From NCBI GenBank assembly GCA_021793745.1, contig JAJYSD010000014.1, positions 1 to 10,746 of the forward strand: 10,746 nucleotides of DNA. Reading direction: 5' to 3'. Under the pieces are notes generated by a model. It was not told where the DNA came from and ran no database searches. It saw only the letters and a list, made by a program, of their open reading frames with translations. Position 1 is the stretch's first letter. Every line of letters starts with the position of its first letter. A program made the translations under genes and the position numbers. Below are positions 1 to 6,215 of the stretch, piece after piece. Source of the stretch: Bacillota bacterium. GTDB lineage: Bacteria > Bacillota > Bacilli > Thermoactinomycetales > DSM-44946.

Positions 1-91
1 ATCTGAAGTCCGTCAGAAGCGCATCGGGATACCGTAGGGATGCGGGGATCTCTTCCGGGTAGTATTGGTGCCAAATCTCCTTTTTTGCCAT
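1..91 (-). CDS. Long-chain fatty-acid-CoA ligase, N-terminal fragment (30 codons)
   Basis: Only the first 30 codons lie in the window; the gene continues past the left edge. The peptide begins MAKKEIWHQYYPEEIP and continues ASLRYPDALL. An N-terminus with a W-x-x-x-YPEEIPxxLxYP pattern is typical of Bacillus LcfA/FadD-type AMP-forming acyl-CoA synthetases, which activate fatty acids to acyl-CoA for beta-oxidation at the membrane. The catalytic AMP-binding motifs are outside the window, so the assignment rests on this signature and on the FadR-type operator just upstream. The ATG (89-91) follows a GGGAGGG ribosome binding site about 7 nt away. It is the first gene after the terminator that ends the spoVAF unit, so it should have its own promoter. 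An lcfA or lcfB orthologue is likely, but the paralogue cannot be chosen from 30 residues. Confidence 0.8.
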   Translation of the reverse strand, partial: MAKKEIWHQYYPEEIPASLRYPDALLTDFR

Positions 92-107
92 TGGAAACCC
101 TCCCGAA

Positions 108-125
108 TGAATGAATAGTCATTCA
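108..125 (-). promoter_or_regulatory. FadR-type operator (fatty-acid responsive repressor site)
   Basis: The minus strand reads TGAATGACTATTCATTCA, an 18-bp near-perfect inverted repeat. It matches the B. subtilis FadR (TetR family, formerly YsiA) consensus TGAATGAMTANTCATTCA at every defined position. FadR represses beta-oxidation genes and is released by long-chain acyl-CoA. The site lies immediately upstream of the RBS and start codon of the acyl-CoA synthetase gene, as expected for a repressed target of that regulon. The FadR gene itself is not in the window, so regulation by FadR is inference from site and context. Confidence 0.88.
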
Positions 126-172
126 ATAAATGGAACACGTAGTCGTTGGTTTTTTTGGATGGTTCCCACACT

Positions 173-201
173 ATTGTAACGAACTTTTTATCCGATTTAA
201 A
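173..201 (-). promoter_or_regulatory. Weak candidate sigma-A promoter for the acyl-CoA synthetase
   Basis: On the minus strand a TTTAAA hexamer (196-201) is separated by 17 bp from TACAAT (173-178). The -10 is good (5 of 6) and the -35 is weak (4 of 6). A start near position 166 would leave a leader of about 75 nt and place the FadR-type operator about 40 nt inside the transcript, acting as a roadblock rather than overlapping the promoter. A promoter overlapping the operator is equally possible, although I found no good hexamers there. Confidence 0.3.
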
Positions 202-234
202 TCACTTTTCTTGGAATCCCTTCAAATCCAGCCG

Positions 235-269
235 AAAAAGGCCGGAGGATGCACAAGGCCCCTCCGGCC
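235..269 (-). terminator. Intrinsic terminator after spoVAF
   Basis: A 9-bp GC-rich stem (GGCCGGAGG at 240-248 pairing with CCTCCGGCC at 261-269) encloses a 12-nt loop. On the minus strand it is followed directly by TTTTT (235-239). It starts a few bases after the spoVAF stop codon, so it ends the permease-spoVAF transcript and insulates the FadR-controlled gene downstream. Confidence 0.85.
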
Positions 270-270
270 G

Positions 271-1755
271 TCACTCTGCCCGGCGATCCGGATCCGATGG
301 CGACAGGACCCGGGGTCGTTTGGTTTTGATGGGGATGGGTGACCGGACCAACACGTCCCAAAACGCCTTTCCGTTAAAGGGGATCAGCGGCCACATGTAG
401 GGCGTGTTGAGGGAGCGCGTCGTCGCAAGCATGAAAAACCAGATTCCCACGGCGATGATCAGCCCCGGCAATTTTCCCAGGGCGACCCCGGCGAGGAAAA
501 ACAGCCGGGAAATCTTGTTGGCCAGTCCCATCTCATAGCTCGGGGTGGCAAAGGTGCCGATGGAGGCAAGGGCAACGTACAGAATCACCTCTTCGTTGAA
601 AAGGCCCACCTTGACCGCCATCTCCCCCAACAGCACGGCGGCGATCAGACCCAGGGCCGTAGCCAGGGGCGAAGGCGTGTGGATCGACGCCATCCGCAAC
701 ATCTCCACCCCCGCCTCCGCTGTCAGCAGTTGCAGCAACAGGGGAACATCCCTGACATCCTCCGGGCCGAGAAAGCGCAGATCGGCGGGAAGCAGCTCCG
801 GTTCTAAAGCGAACAAATACCACAGGGGGACCAAAAAGAGGGAGACTCCGATTCCGAGAAACCGGACCCATCGGAGAAAGGCCCCCACCCCGGGCTTCTG
901 TCGATATTCCTCGGCGTGCTGCACGTGGTGGAAAAAGGTGGTGGGGGTGATCATCACGCTGGGGGAGGTGTCCACGTAGATCAGTACGTGTCCCTCCAGC
1001 AGATGGACCGCCGCCACGTCCGGCCTCTCCGTGAAGCGGACCAGCGGATAGGGATTCCAATAGCGGCGGAACAGAAACTCCTCCAGGCCCTTCTCCGCCA
1101 TGGTCAATCCGTCCACCTGTATCCGGCTCAGGGTGTTCCGGATCGTCTCCACCAGCTCGGGATCGGCCACATCCTCCAGGTACGCGATGCAGATATCCGT
1201 CTTGGAGCGGGCCCCCACCTGCATGTATTCCATCCGAAGGGAAGGATCCCGAAGCCGGCGGCGGGTCAGGGCGGTGTTGAAAATGAGCGTCTCCACAAAT
1301 CCGTCCCGGGATCCCCGAACCACCCGCTCCACATCCGGCTCTTCGGGCTGGCGGCCCGGGTAGGTTCGGGCATCGATCAGGATGGCCTCCTCTTCCCCGT
1401 CGACCAACAGGGCCACGGGACCGGACAGAACCGCTGTCACCACGTCGTCGATCTTTTTCGTCGTTTCCACTTCCAGGTAGGCCACATGGGTGCGGAGCAG
1501 CCGATCGATCGTACCGGGAACGAGGTCTTTCCGCTCCAATCGGGATAAGTGGTCCATAATCCAGTTCAGGATATCATCCTTGGCAAAGCCGTCCACAAAG
1601 TAGAGGGCAAAATTTTTCCCTCCGTAGTTCAGCTCACGGCAGATCACATCGAAGCTTTTTCCCACGCCGAGAATGCGGTTCAGCCGCTCGATGTTTTTTG
1701 GGAGGGAGCGATCAACGGTCAGTTCCTTCAGCTTTTCCTTCTCCGACTTGTTCAG
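271..1755 (-). CDS. spoVAF: Stage V sporulation protein AF (GerA-family A-subunit homologue)
   Basis: SpoVAF is a spore inner-membrane protein of the GerA/GerKA family that acts in germination; in B. subtilis it is normally the last member of the spoVA operon. Counting from the CTG start (494 aa, close to the roughly 490 aa usual length), a soluble N-terminal domain holds GVGKSFDV near 30-37 and the family stretch RGSRDGFVETLIFNTAL near 147-163. NPYPLVRFTERPD is at about 234-246 and HHVQHAEEYRQ at about 276-286. A hydrophobic C-terminal half follows, with membrane segments near 292-317, 364-386, 389-407 and 418-444. Conserved coding reaches upstream of the first GTG in frame (position 1665), so the GTG would cut off family sequence. 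The only suitable start downstream of the in-frame TGA at 1771-1773 is CTG at 1753-1755. The 5' end overlaps the permease gene by 44 nt. The spoVAA-AE genes are not adjacent. Identity is confident; the start is less so. Confidence 0.93.
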   Translation of the reverse strand: MNKSEKEKLKELTVDRSLPKNIERLNRILGVGKSFDVICRELNYGGKNFALYFVDGFAKDDILNWIMDHLSRLERKDLVPGTIDRLLRTHVAYLEVETTKKIDDVVTAVLSGPVALLVDGEEEAILIDARTYPGRQPEEPDVERVVRGSRDGFVETLIFNTALTRRRLRDPSLRMEYMQVGARSKTDICIAYLEDVADPELVETIRNTLSRIQVDGLTMAEKGLEEFLFRRYWNPYPLVRFTERPDVAAVHLLEGHVLIYVDTSPSVMITPTTFFHHVQHAEEYRQKPGVGAFLRWVRFLGIGVSLFLVPLWYLFALEPELLPADLRFLGPEDVRDVPLLLQLLTAEAGVEMLRMASIHTPSPLATALGLIAAVLLGEMAVKVGLFNEEVILYVALASIGTFATPSYEMGLANKISRLFFLAGVALGKLPGLIIAVGIWFFMLATTRSLNTPYMWPLIPFNGKAFWDVLVRSPIPIKTKRPRVLSPSDPDRRAE

Positions 1756-3115
1756 TGGGGATCCCTTCCTTCAAATCGCTTTCCTCAGGTTGATCCCCAG
1801 TATTTCCACTCGGGTCCGTCGGCAAACGCTCCCCGGTTCGCCACAGCTGCTCGAGCAAAAACACTGTCAATGTCCCGACCAGGAGTCCGTTTTCCAGCAC
1901 ATATCGGACCGCCGGGGAGACGGTTTCGAAAAACGGGGTGGGAAGAAACATCGTTCCGACCCCCAACACCAGACTGATCCCCAAAATCGTCGCCCGCCGC
2001 TCGTCCAGGGGATGCTCCATGATGGTTCGCACCGCGGTGCCCGCCATTTGCACAAAGGAAGCCAGGAGGGCGGCGTAGACGACGGGACCCGGTATGGAGG
2101 CCAATCCCTCCGTCAGCGGAGGAACCAGAGAAACGCCGATCATGAGCAGACAGGCGATGAAAAAGGGAATCCTTCCCCTCTCTCCGGTCAGTCGGATAAA
2201 GCCCGCCGACACGGACAGGGAAACCAACCCACCGGTGGAAAACAGGGCGGACAGACCGTGATTGATCCCGCTCACCCAGCCGCTCCGGGTCAACTCCCGG
2301 GGATGGACGTCGCTGCGGCCGCGAACCGCTTCGCCGACGGCTGCCAGGCTGGCAACCAGGTTCGACAGCAGCACCAAGGCCACCAGAACCCCCGTCAACG
2401 CGGCTCCCATATCGAGCCGCGGAAGCCCCCAGGCAAAAACGGTCAGATACGGTGAATCGGTGGGCATCCCGGAGCCGGAGCCCCGACCGAGGAGGGAAAA
2501 AATCGACCAGCCGGCGAGCATCCCGATCAAGATCGAATAGCTTTTCCACCATCCCCTGCCGATGACGGACAGCAGAAGGACGAGAAAAAACACCCCCAGG
2601 GCGATCAAAGCGGCAGCGGGGTCAAACGCGCCCTGATCACCGGTCAGCATCCCTTGAAAAAAGAGCCCGCCCAACTGCAGGACGAGTAAAAGCAAGTATG
2701 TGCCGGTCACCAGGGGCGTAAAAAGGGAAAGCAACCGCCGCAACAGTCCCGTCGACGCGAGGAGCAGGAAACACCCCCCGGTCACCAGCATCGCCCCCTC
2801 CAGGGACTGCAAAACCGCCCGGGGATCGCTTCCCTGGGAAAGGGCTTGACTTCCCAGGATGGCGAACACCCCCATCCATATCCCCGCCGGCCCGTCCATG
2901 AGGGGCAGCCGGTGTCCCAGCCATACCTGCAACAGCGAACCGATCCCCACCACGAAGAACGTCCGCTGCATCAGGCCGGCGGTTTCTGCCGGAGTGAATT
3001 GAAAAATTTCTCCAATCACCACCGGCAGCGCCACCGTATTGGCCACCAAAAAAATCAGCCACTGCAGGGCGGCAACGCCGCCGGCTCCCCAACGCCGTTT
3101 CTTCGCAGGCTCCAT
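1712..3115 (-). CDS. NCS2-family (xanthine/uracil permease-like) membrane transporter, divergent
   Basis: A 467-residue, highly hydrophobic protein with the layout of the nucleobase-cation symporter 2 family. Features include MDGPAGIWMG near 73-82, a half-helix region GGLVSLSVSAGFIRLTG near 295-311, and ASIPGPVVYAAL near 339-350, which corresponds to the family's SIPxPV segment. Typical members import xanthine, uric acid or uracil with H+ or Na+. Here the TM8 region (NLVASLAAVGEAV, 252-264) and TM10 region do not show the usual substrate-binding glutamates (Glu241 and Glu290 in E. coli UraA); the common TM10 ENxG reads VSAG. Substrate is therefore uncertain and may not be a nucleobase. The last 30 or so residues are a polar tail, and the final 14 codons overlap spoVAF. 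ATG 3113-3115 follows GGGAGTGG. A relative of the uncharacterised Bacillus YwdJ type is possible, but I could not verify it. Confidence 0.82.
   Translation of the reverse strand: MEPAKKRRWGAGGVAALQWLIFLVANTVALPVVIGEIFQFTPAETAGLMQRTFFVVGIGSLLQVWLGHRLPLMDGPAGIWMGVFAILGSQALSQGSDPRAVLQSLEGAMLVTGGCFLLLASTGLLRRLLSLFTPLVTGTYLLLLVLQLGGLFFQGMLTGDQGAFDPAAALIALGVFFLVLLLSVIGRGWWKSYSILIGMLAGWSIFSLLGRGSGSGMPTDSPYLTVFAWGLPRLDMGAALTGVLVALVLLSNLVASLAAVGEAVRGRSDVHPRELTRSGWVSGINHGLSALFSTGGLVSLSVSAGFIRLTGERGRIPFFIACLLMIGVSLVPPLTEGLASIPGPVVYAALLASFVQMAGTAVRTIMEHPLDERRATILGISLVLGVGTMFLPTPFFETVSPAVRYVLENGLLVGTLTVFLLEQLWRTGERLPTDPSGNTGDQPEESDLKEGIPTEQVGEGKAEGTDR
1753..1771 (-). promoter_or_regulatory. RBS and probable CTG start of spoVAF
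   Basis: The minus strand carries AAGGAAGGG (1763-1771), then 7 nt, then CTG (1753-1755). No ATG, GTG or TTG lies in frame between the TGA at 1771-1773 and the GTG at 1665, and that GTG has no comparable Shine-Dalgarno site and would remove 30 residues. The site is inside the last codons of the permease gene, so ribosomes finishing the permease could feed initiation at this weak codon. Confidence 0.6.
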
Positions 3116-3169
3116 TCAACCACTCCCATGCCGCTTCCAAGCTCGATGATTTTTTTCCGGCCTTCCGTC

Positions 3170-3178
3170 TGCTACAAT
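3170..3178 (+). promoter_or_regulatory. Extended -10 promoter for the rRNA methyltransferase gene
   Basis: TGCTACAAT provides the TGn extension followed by TACAAT, 41 nt before the GTG start. No convincing -35 is present (a T-run sits 17 bp upstream), which is tolerated by extended -10 promoters. It lies in the 104-nt divergent gap between the permease and rsmF. I found no convincing promoter facing the permease in that gap. Confidence 0.5.
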
Positions 3179-3219
3179 AACAGGTGCAACCTTTGAGATA
3201 CCAGACGGGAGGATGACTT

Positions 3220-4593
3220 GTGGCACAGCTCCCCAACGAATATCTGGAACAGATGAAAACCCTTTTGAAGGAAGAATATCCCGCCTTCCTCGCCACCTAT
3301 GGAGAGCCGCCCTCCAAAGGTCTCCGGGTGAACACGCTCAAAATCGGGGTGGAAGAGTTCCTTCAGCGCGTCCCCTTCCGCCTGGAGCCGATCCCCTGGT
3401 GCAAGGAGGGCTTCTTTTTCGAACCGGAAGAGGATCGTCCGGGTAAACACGTGTACCACGCCGCCGGCCTGTATTACATCCAGGATCCCAGCGCCATGGC
3501 CCCGGTGGTCGCTCTGGATCCCCAGCCCGGGGAGCGGGTACTGGACCTGTGTGCCGCTCCCGGAGGAAAAACAACCCAGATCGCCGCCCGCATGAAGGGG
3601 AAAGGTCTTCTGATCGCCAATGAAATCGACCCTCGGCGGAGCAAGGTTCTGGTGGAAAATCTGGATCGCCTCGGCGTCAGCCATGCGGTGGTCCTGAACG
3701 AATCGCCGCAGCGGTTGAGCCGGCGCTTTGTCGGCTTCTTCGACCGAATCCTGGTGGACGCCCCCTGCTCCGGTGAAGGCATGTTTCGAAAGGATCCCGA
3801 CGTGTGCGGCCGGTGGAGCCCACGGGCCACCCACCGCTGTGCCGACGTACAGCGGGAGATTCTGGAGGCCGCCTCGGCAATGCTTCGTCCCGGCGGCCGG
3901 CTCACCTATTCCACCTGCACCTTCAATCCGGTGGAAAACGAAGGAGTCATCCTCGGTTTCCTGGAAAAACACCCGGAATTTGAACTGAAACCCGTTCCCC
4001 AATCGGAACATTACCGGGAGGGGCGCCCCGACTGGGTTGACGGCCCGTCGCAGCTCGCCCGTTCCGCCCGGCTTTGGCCCCATCACCTCCAGGGAGAGGG
4101 CCATTTCGTCGCCGTTCTGGAAAAAACGGACGGCCCGGTCGGAACAGCCCCCCGTCCGGGTTCTTTCCCGCCGGTCTCCGCCGACGCCAAAAACAAGCTG
4201 AAGCAATTTTCCCGGGAAACCCTGGCCGAGGATCCCCCCGAGGGCCCCTTCACCCTTTACGGGGATCACCTGTACCTCCTCCCCGGCCCCCTTCCCAGCC
4301 TGAAGGGGCTGAAGGTGGAACGCCCGGGATGCTATCTGGGACAGGTGAAGAAGGGACGGTTCGTTCCCTCCCACTCCTGGGCGATGACCCTGACGCCGGA
4401 TCGCGTCCAGCGGGCCGTCTCCTTTACCGAGGAGAGTCCTGAACTCCACCGCTACCTCCGGGGAGAAACCCTGCCCCAATCCGGAGAGAAGGGATGGGTG
4501 CTCGTGACCGTGGACCGCTTCCCCCTCGGGTGGGGGAAAATTTCCGGCGGGATGCTCAAAAACCATTTTCCCAAATGGTTGCGCTGGGATTGA
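3220..4593 (+). CDS. rsmF: 16S rRNA (cytosine-C5)-methyltransferase, RsmF/NOL1-NOP2-Sun family
   Basis: A cytoplasmic SAM-dependent enzyme that methylates C5 of cytosines in 16S rRNA. The 457 aa protein has an N-terminal RNA-binding region (LRVNTLK near 35-41). The Rossmann core has motif I LDLCAAPGGKTTQ (108-120), an acidic motif NEID (134-137), motif IV DAPCSGEGMF (180-189, Cys183) and motif VI STCTFNPVENEG (231-242). Cys233 is the expected nucleophile and Cys183 the release residue. The C-terminal RNA-binding extension (about 320-457) ends in GWGKISGGMLKNHFPKWLRW, as in RsmF proteins and unlike the shorter RsmB; total length fits. GTG at 3220-3222 is chosen because GGGAGG (3207-3212) lies 7 nt upstream. 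It is monocistronic and converges on the MFS gene 30 bp downstream. The exact target cytosines cannot be read from sequence. Confidence 0.92.
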   Translation: MAQLPNEYLEQMKTLLKEEYPAFLATYGEPPSKGLRVNTLKIGVEEFLQRVPFRLEPIPWCKEGFFFEPEEDRPGKHVYHAAGLYYIQDPSAMAPVVALDPQPGERVLDLCAAPGGKTTQIAARMKGKGLLIANEIDPRRSKVLVENLDRLGVSHAVVLNESPQRLSRRFVGFFDRILVDAPCSGEGMFRKDPDVCGRWSPRATHRCADVQREILEAASAMLRPGGRLTYSTCTFNPVENEGVILGFLEKHPEFELKPVPQSEHYREGRPDWVDGPSQLARSARLWPHHLQGEGHFVAVLEKTDGPVGTAPRPGSFPPVSADAKNKLKQFSRETLAEDPPEGPFTLYGDHLYLLPGPLPSLKGLKVERPGCYLGQVKKGRFVPSHSWAMTLTPDRVQRAVSFTEESPELHRYLRGETLPQSGEKGWVLVTVDRFPLGWGKISGGMLKNHFPKWLRWD

Positions 4594-4623
4594 CCCTTCG
4601 GGAGAGCATCCGCCTTCTCTCCA

Positions 4624-5802
4624 CTAGGCGGCCTTCCTCTCCCCCTCCTCCTTCCGGGAGATGCCCCGGGCCCACCGGTAAACAGCCATCGAGGCCAACA
4701 CGAACAAGCTGCCTGCCAGGAAGATGCTCCGATATCCCCACCAGCCGGCGACCAGTCCCAGGATAAAGGAACCCAGTCCGATGCCTGCATCCATCGCGAT
4801 GAAATAGGTGGCGGTGGCCGCGCCCCGGCGCTTCGCCGGAACCGCGCCGATCACCAAAGCCTGAACGGAGGGCTGGATCGCGCCGTATCCGAACCCGATC
4901 AATCCCGCCCCCGCATAAAACAGGACCGGTCCACCGGCAAAGCCGAGGGCCAACAGCCCCAGCAAATACAGCAGAAAACCGGGAAGCACCGCGTAATCCG
5001 GCCCCCGACGGTCATAAATTTTTCCCGACACCACCCGGGACAGGACCAGGGCCAAGGCGTAAACGACAAAATAGCCTCCGGCCATCTGGGGATTCCCCAG
5101 CTCAATGGCGTAGAGCGAGATAAAGGAGACGACACCGCCGTAAACGATCGCCGGCCCCACCAGGGATACCGAGTAGGGAACCGCCCGCACCTCAATCCAC
5201 CGCTTGAGGCCGCGCACCTCCTCCTCGGGGGGCGCCTCGGCCACGGGATAACGGATCGGAAAGGAGAGCAGGAAAGCCAGGACGGCCAGCCCCGCCCCGA
5301 CCAGGAAAAGAAGGGAATACGAGCCGTGCCGCAAAAGCGCCATCCCCAGGGCCGGTCCCACCGTCATGGCCAGCATGGTGGAGGTGCCGAAGATCCCCAA
5401 GCCTTCTCCCCGCCGGGATGAGGGAACCCGATCCGCCACCACCGTCGCCGCAGCGGTGGTGGACATGCCGAAGGCGGCACCGTGAAAAAAGCGCAACAGC
5501 AGGAGGAAGATCAGGCTGAAGGCCGCCAGGTAAGCCGACGAGGCCATCACAAACAGCGCCAGCGACCAGATCATGACCCGCCGCCGGCCCCACAGGTCCA
5601 ACCAGACCCCGGAAGCGGGCCGGGCCAAAACCGCCGCCACCGTAAAGATACCGATGATCAACCCCACCTGATCTTCCCTTCCCCCCAACGCCTCTACCAC
5701 GAAAATCGGCAGGGTGGGCAGCAAAACAAAAAAGCCGGAAAACATAAAAAAATTGACCACACAAAGCAGGAGGAAATCCCTCGTCCACAGCCGCTCTTTC
5801 AT
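4624..5802 (-). CDS. Major facilitator superfamily transporter (12-TM efflux type)
   Basis: A 392-residue MFS protein starting MKERLWTRDFLLLCVVNFF. About twelve hydrophobic segments fall into two halves, with a hydrophilic loop (VAEAPPEEEVRGLKRW) between them. The TM2-TM3 loop carries motif A, GVWLDLWGRRR (65-75), the hallmark of proton-coupled MFS carriers. The sequence resembles the uncharacterised drug-efflux-like carriers of Bacillus (YwoG/YfkF type), so export of a small molecule is likely, but the substrate is unknown. The frame is open upstream to 5880. The ATG at 5800-5802 is preferred because AGGAG lies 7 nt before it and the membrane domain begins right after; the upstream 26 residues are polar and unlike the family. 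It diverges from the small ORF at 5904. Confidence 0.88.
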   Translation of the reverse strand: MKERLWTRDFLLLCVVNFFMFSGFFVLLPTLPIFVVEALGGREDQVGLIIGIFTVAAVLARPASGVWLDLWGRRRVMIWSLALFVMASSAYLAAFSLIFLLLLRFFHGAAFGMSTTAAATVVADRVPSSRRGEGLGIFGTSTMLAMTVGPALGMALLRHGSYSLLFLVGAGLAVLAFLLSFPIRYPVAEAPPEEEVRGLKRWIEVRAVPYSVSLVGPAIVYGGVVSFISLYAIELGNPQMAGGYFVVYALALVLSRVVSGKIYDRRGPDYAVLPGFLLYLLGLLALGFAGGPVLFYAGAGLIGFGYGAIQPSVQALVIGAVPAKRRGAATATYFIAMDAGIGLGSFILGLVAGWWGYRSIFLAGSLFVLASMAVYRWARGISRKEEGERKAA

Positions 5803-5903
5803 CGCTCCACTCCTCTCGAGCACCCCGATTTCCTCATCCGCCGCATGAACCATTCCCCTGCGCCCATATACATATAACAACCGAGCGACAGGGGGGAACG
5901 GAC
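5803..5903. promoter_or_regulatory. Divergent intergenic region with AT-rich promoter core
   Basis: This 101-nt gap separates the MFS gene (minus) from the small ORF (plus). The only AT-rich stretch in GC-rich surroundings is CATATACATATAAC (5865-5878), which can supply -10 elements to both strands (TATAAC on plus, TTATAT on minus). I see no matching -35 TTGACA on either side, so a sporulation sigma factor or activator-dependent promoter is possible but unproven. Confidence 0.35.
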
Positions 5904-6119
5904 GTGGTAAACGAGGTCGGGGAACGGACTCGCCGGTTGCCCTACACCCCTCTGACCCTGGGACTGATTCAACCGGAATGGCTGTTCATGTACTATTATT
6001 TGATGGAAGAACCCGACGGAGAGGAGGGGCACCCTCCGCCGGAAACAACCGGGGAAGAGGAAAGGCGCACAGCGGTCCGGATCAATTTCCGCGCCCGGCG
6101 GGATCCGGCGGTTCCCTAG
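5904..6119 (+). CDS. Small hypothetical protein (71 aa)
   Basis: I do not recognise this protein. It starts at GTG with GGGGGG (5891-5896) 7 nt upstream and encodes 71 residues. The N-terminal half is semi-hydrophobic with an aromatic cluster (LGLIQPEWLFMYYYLMEE, about 19-36). The rest is charged and proline-rich (EEGHPPPETTGEEERR), ending with basic residues. There is no signal peptide or full membrane helix. Support for a real gene: a usable RBS, codon use with GC-rich third positions like the neighbours, a start beside an AT-rich promoter-like core, and a strong intrinsic terminator 17 nt after its TAG. A spore or regulatory small protein is possible, but nothing in the sequence shows it. 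Confidence 0.6.
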   Translation: MVNEVGERTRRLPYTPLTLGLIQPEWLFMYYYLMEEPDGEEGHPPPETTGEEERRTAVRINFRARRDPAVP

Positions 6120-6135
6120 GGAGGATCAAACGGTG

Positions 6136-6171
6136 AAAAAGGCGAACCGGTACCGGTCGCCTTTTTCATTT
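6136..6171. terminator. Bidirectional intrinsic terminator
   Basis: AAAAAGGCGA (6136-6145) pairs perfectly with TCGCCTTTTT (6157-6166), and the loop contains a further CCG/CGG pairing around GTAC. A T-rich tail follows on both strands. It sits between the convergent small ORF (ends 6119) and the metallopeptidase gene (ends 6216), and would end both transcripts. Confidence 0.9.
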
Positions 6172-6215
6172 TCGGTTGTCCGCACCTCTTCGTTCGGATC
6201 TCTCCAATATTTCCC

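Noticed and set aside
130..400. Two short plus-strand frames over the operator/terminator region
   Set aside because: They overlap each other, the terminator and the spoVAF 3' end, and have no RBS or recognisable product.
271..1665. Shorter spoVAF from GTG at 1665
   Set aside because: It lacks a convincing RBS and would drop about 30 codons of family-like N-terminal sequence; the CTG with an RBS at 1755 fits better.
3172..4566. Long open frame (464 codons) antisense to rsmF
   Set aside because: It is a GC-driven shadow frame: low-complexity translation, no recognisable family, and full overlap with a clear methyltransferase gene.
4601..4622. Hairpin GGAGAG/CTCTCC between the convergent rsmF and MFS genes
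   Set aside because: The stem is only 6 bp with a 10-nt loop and no T-run on either strand; too weak to call a terminator.
5803..5880. 26-codon upstream extension of the MFS frame
   Set aside because: The extension is polar, covers the promoter-like region, and the internal ATG at 5802 has a well-placed RBS.
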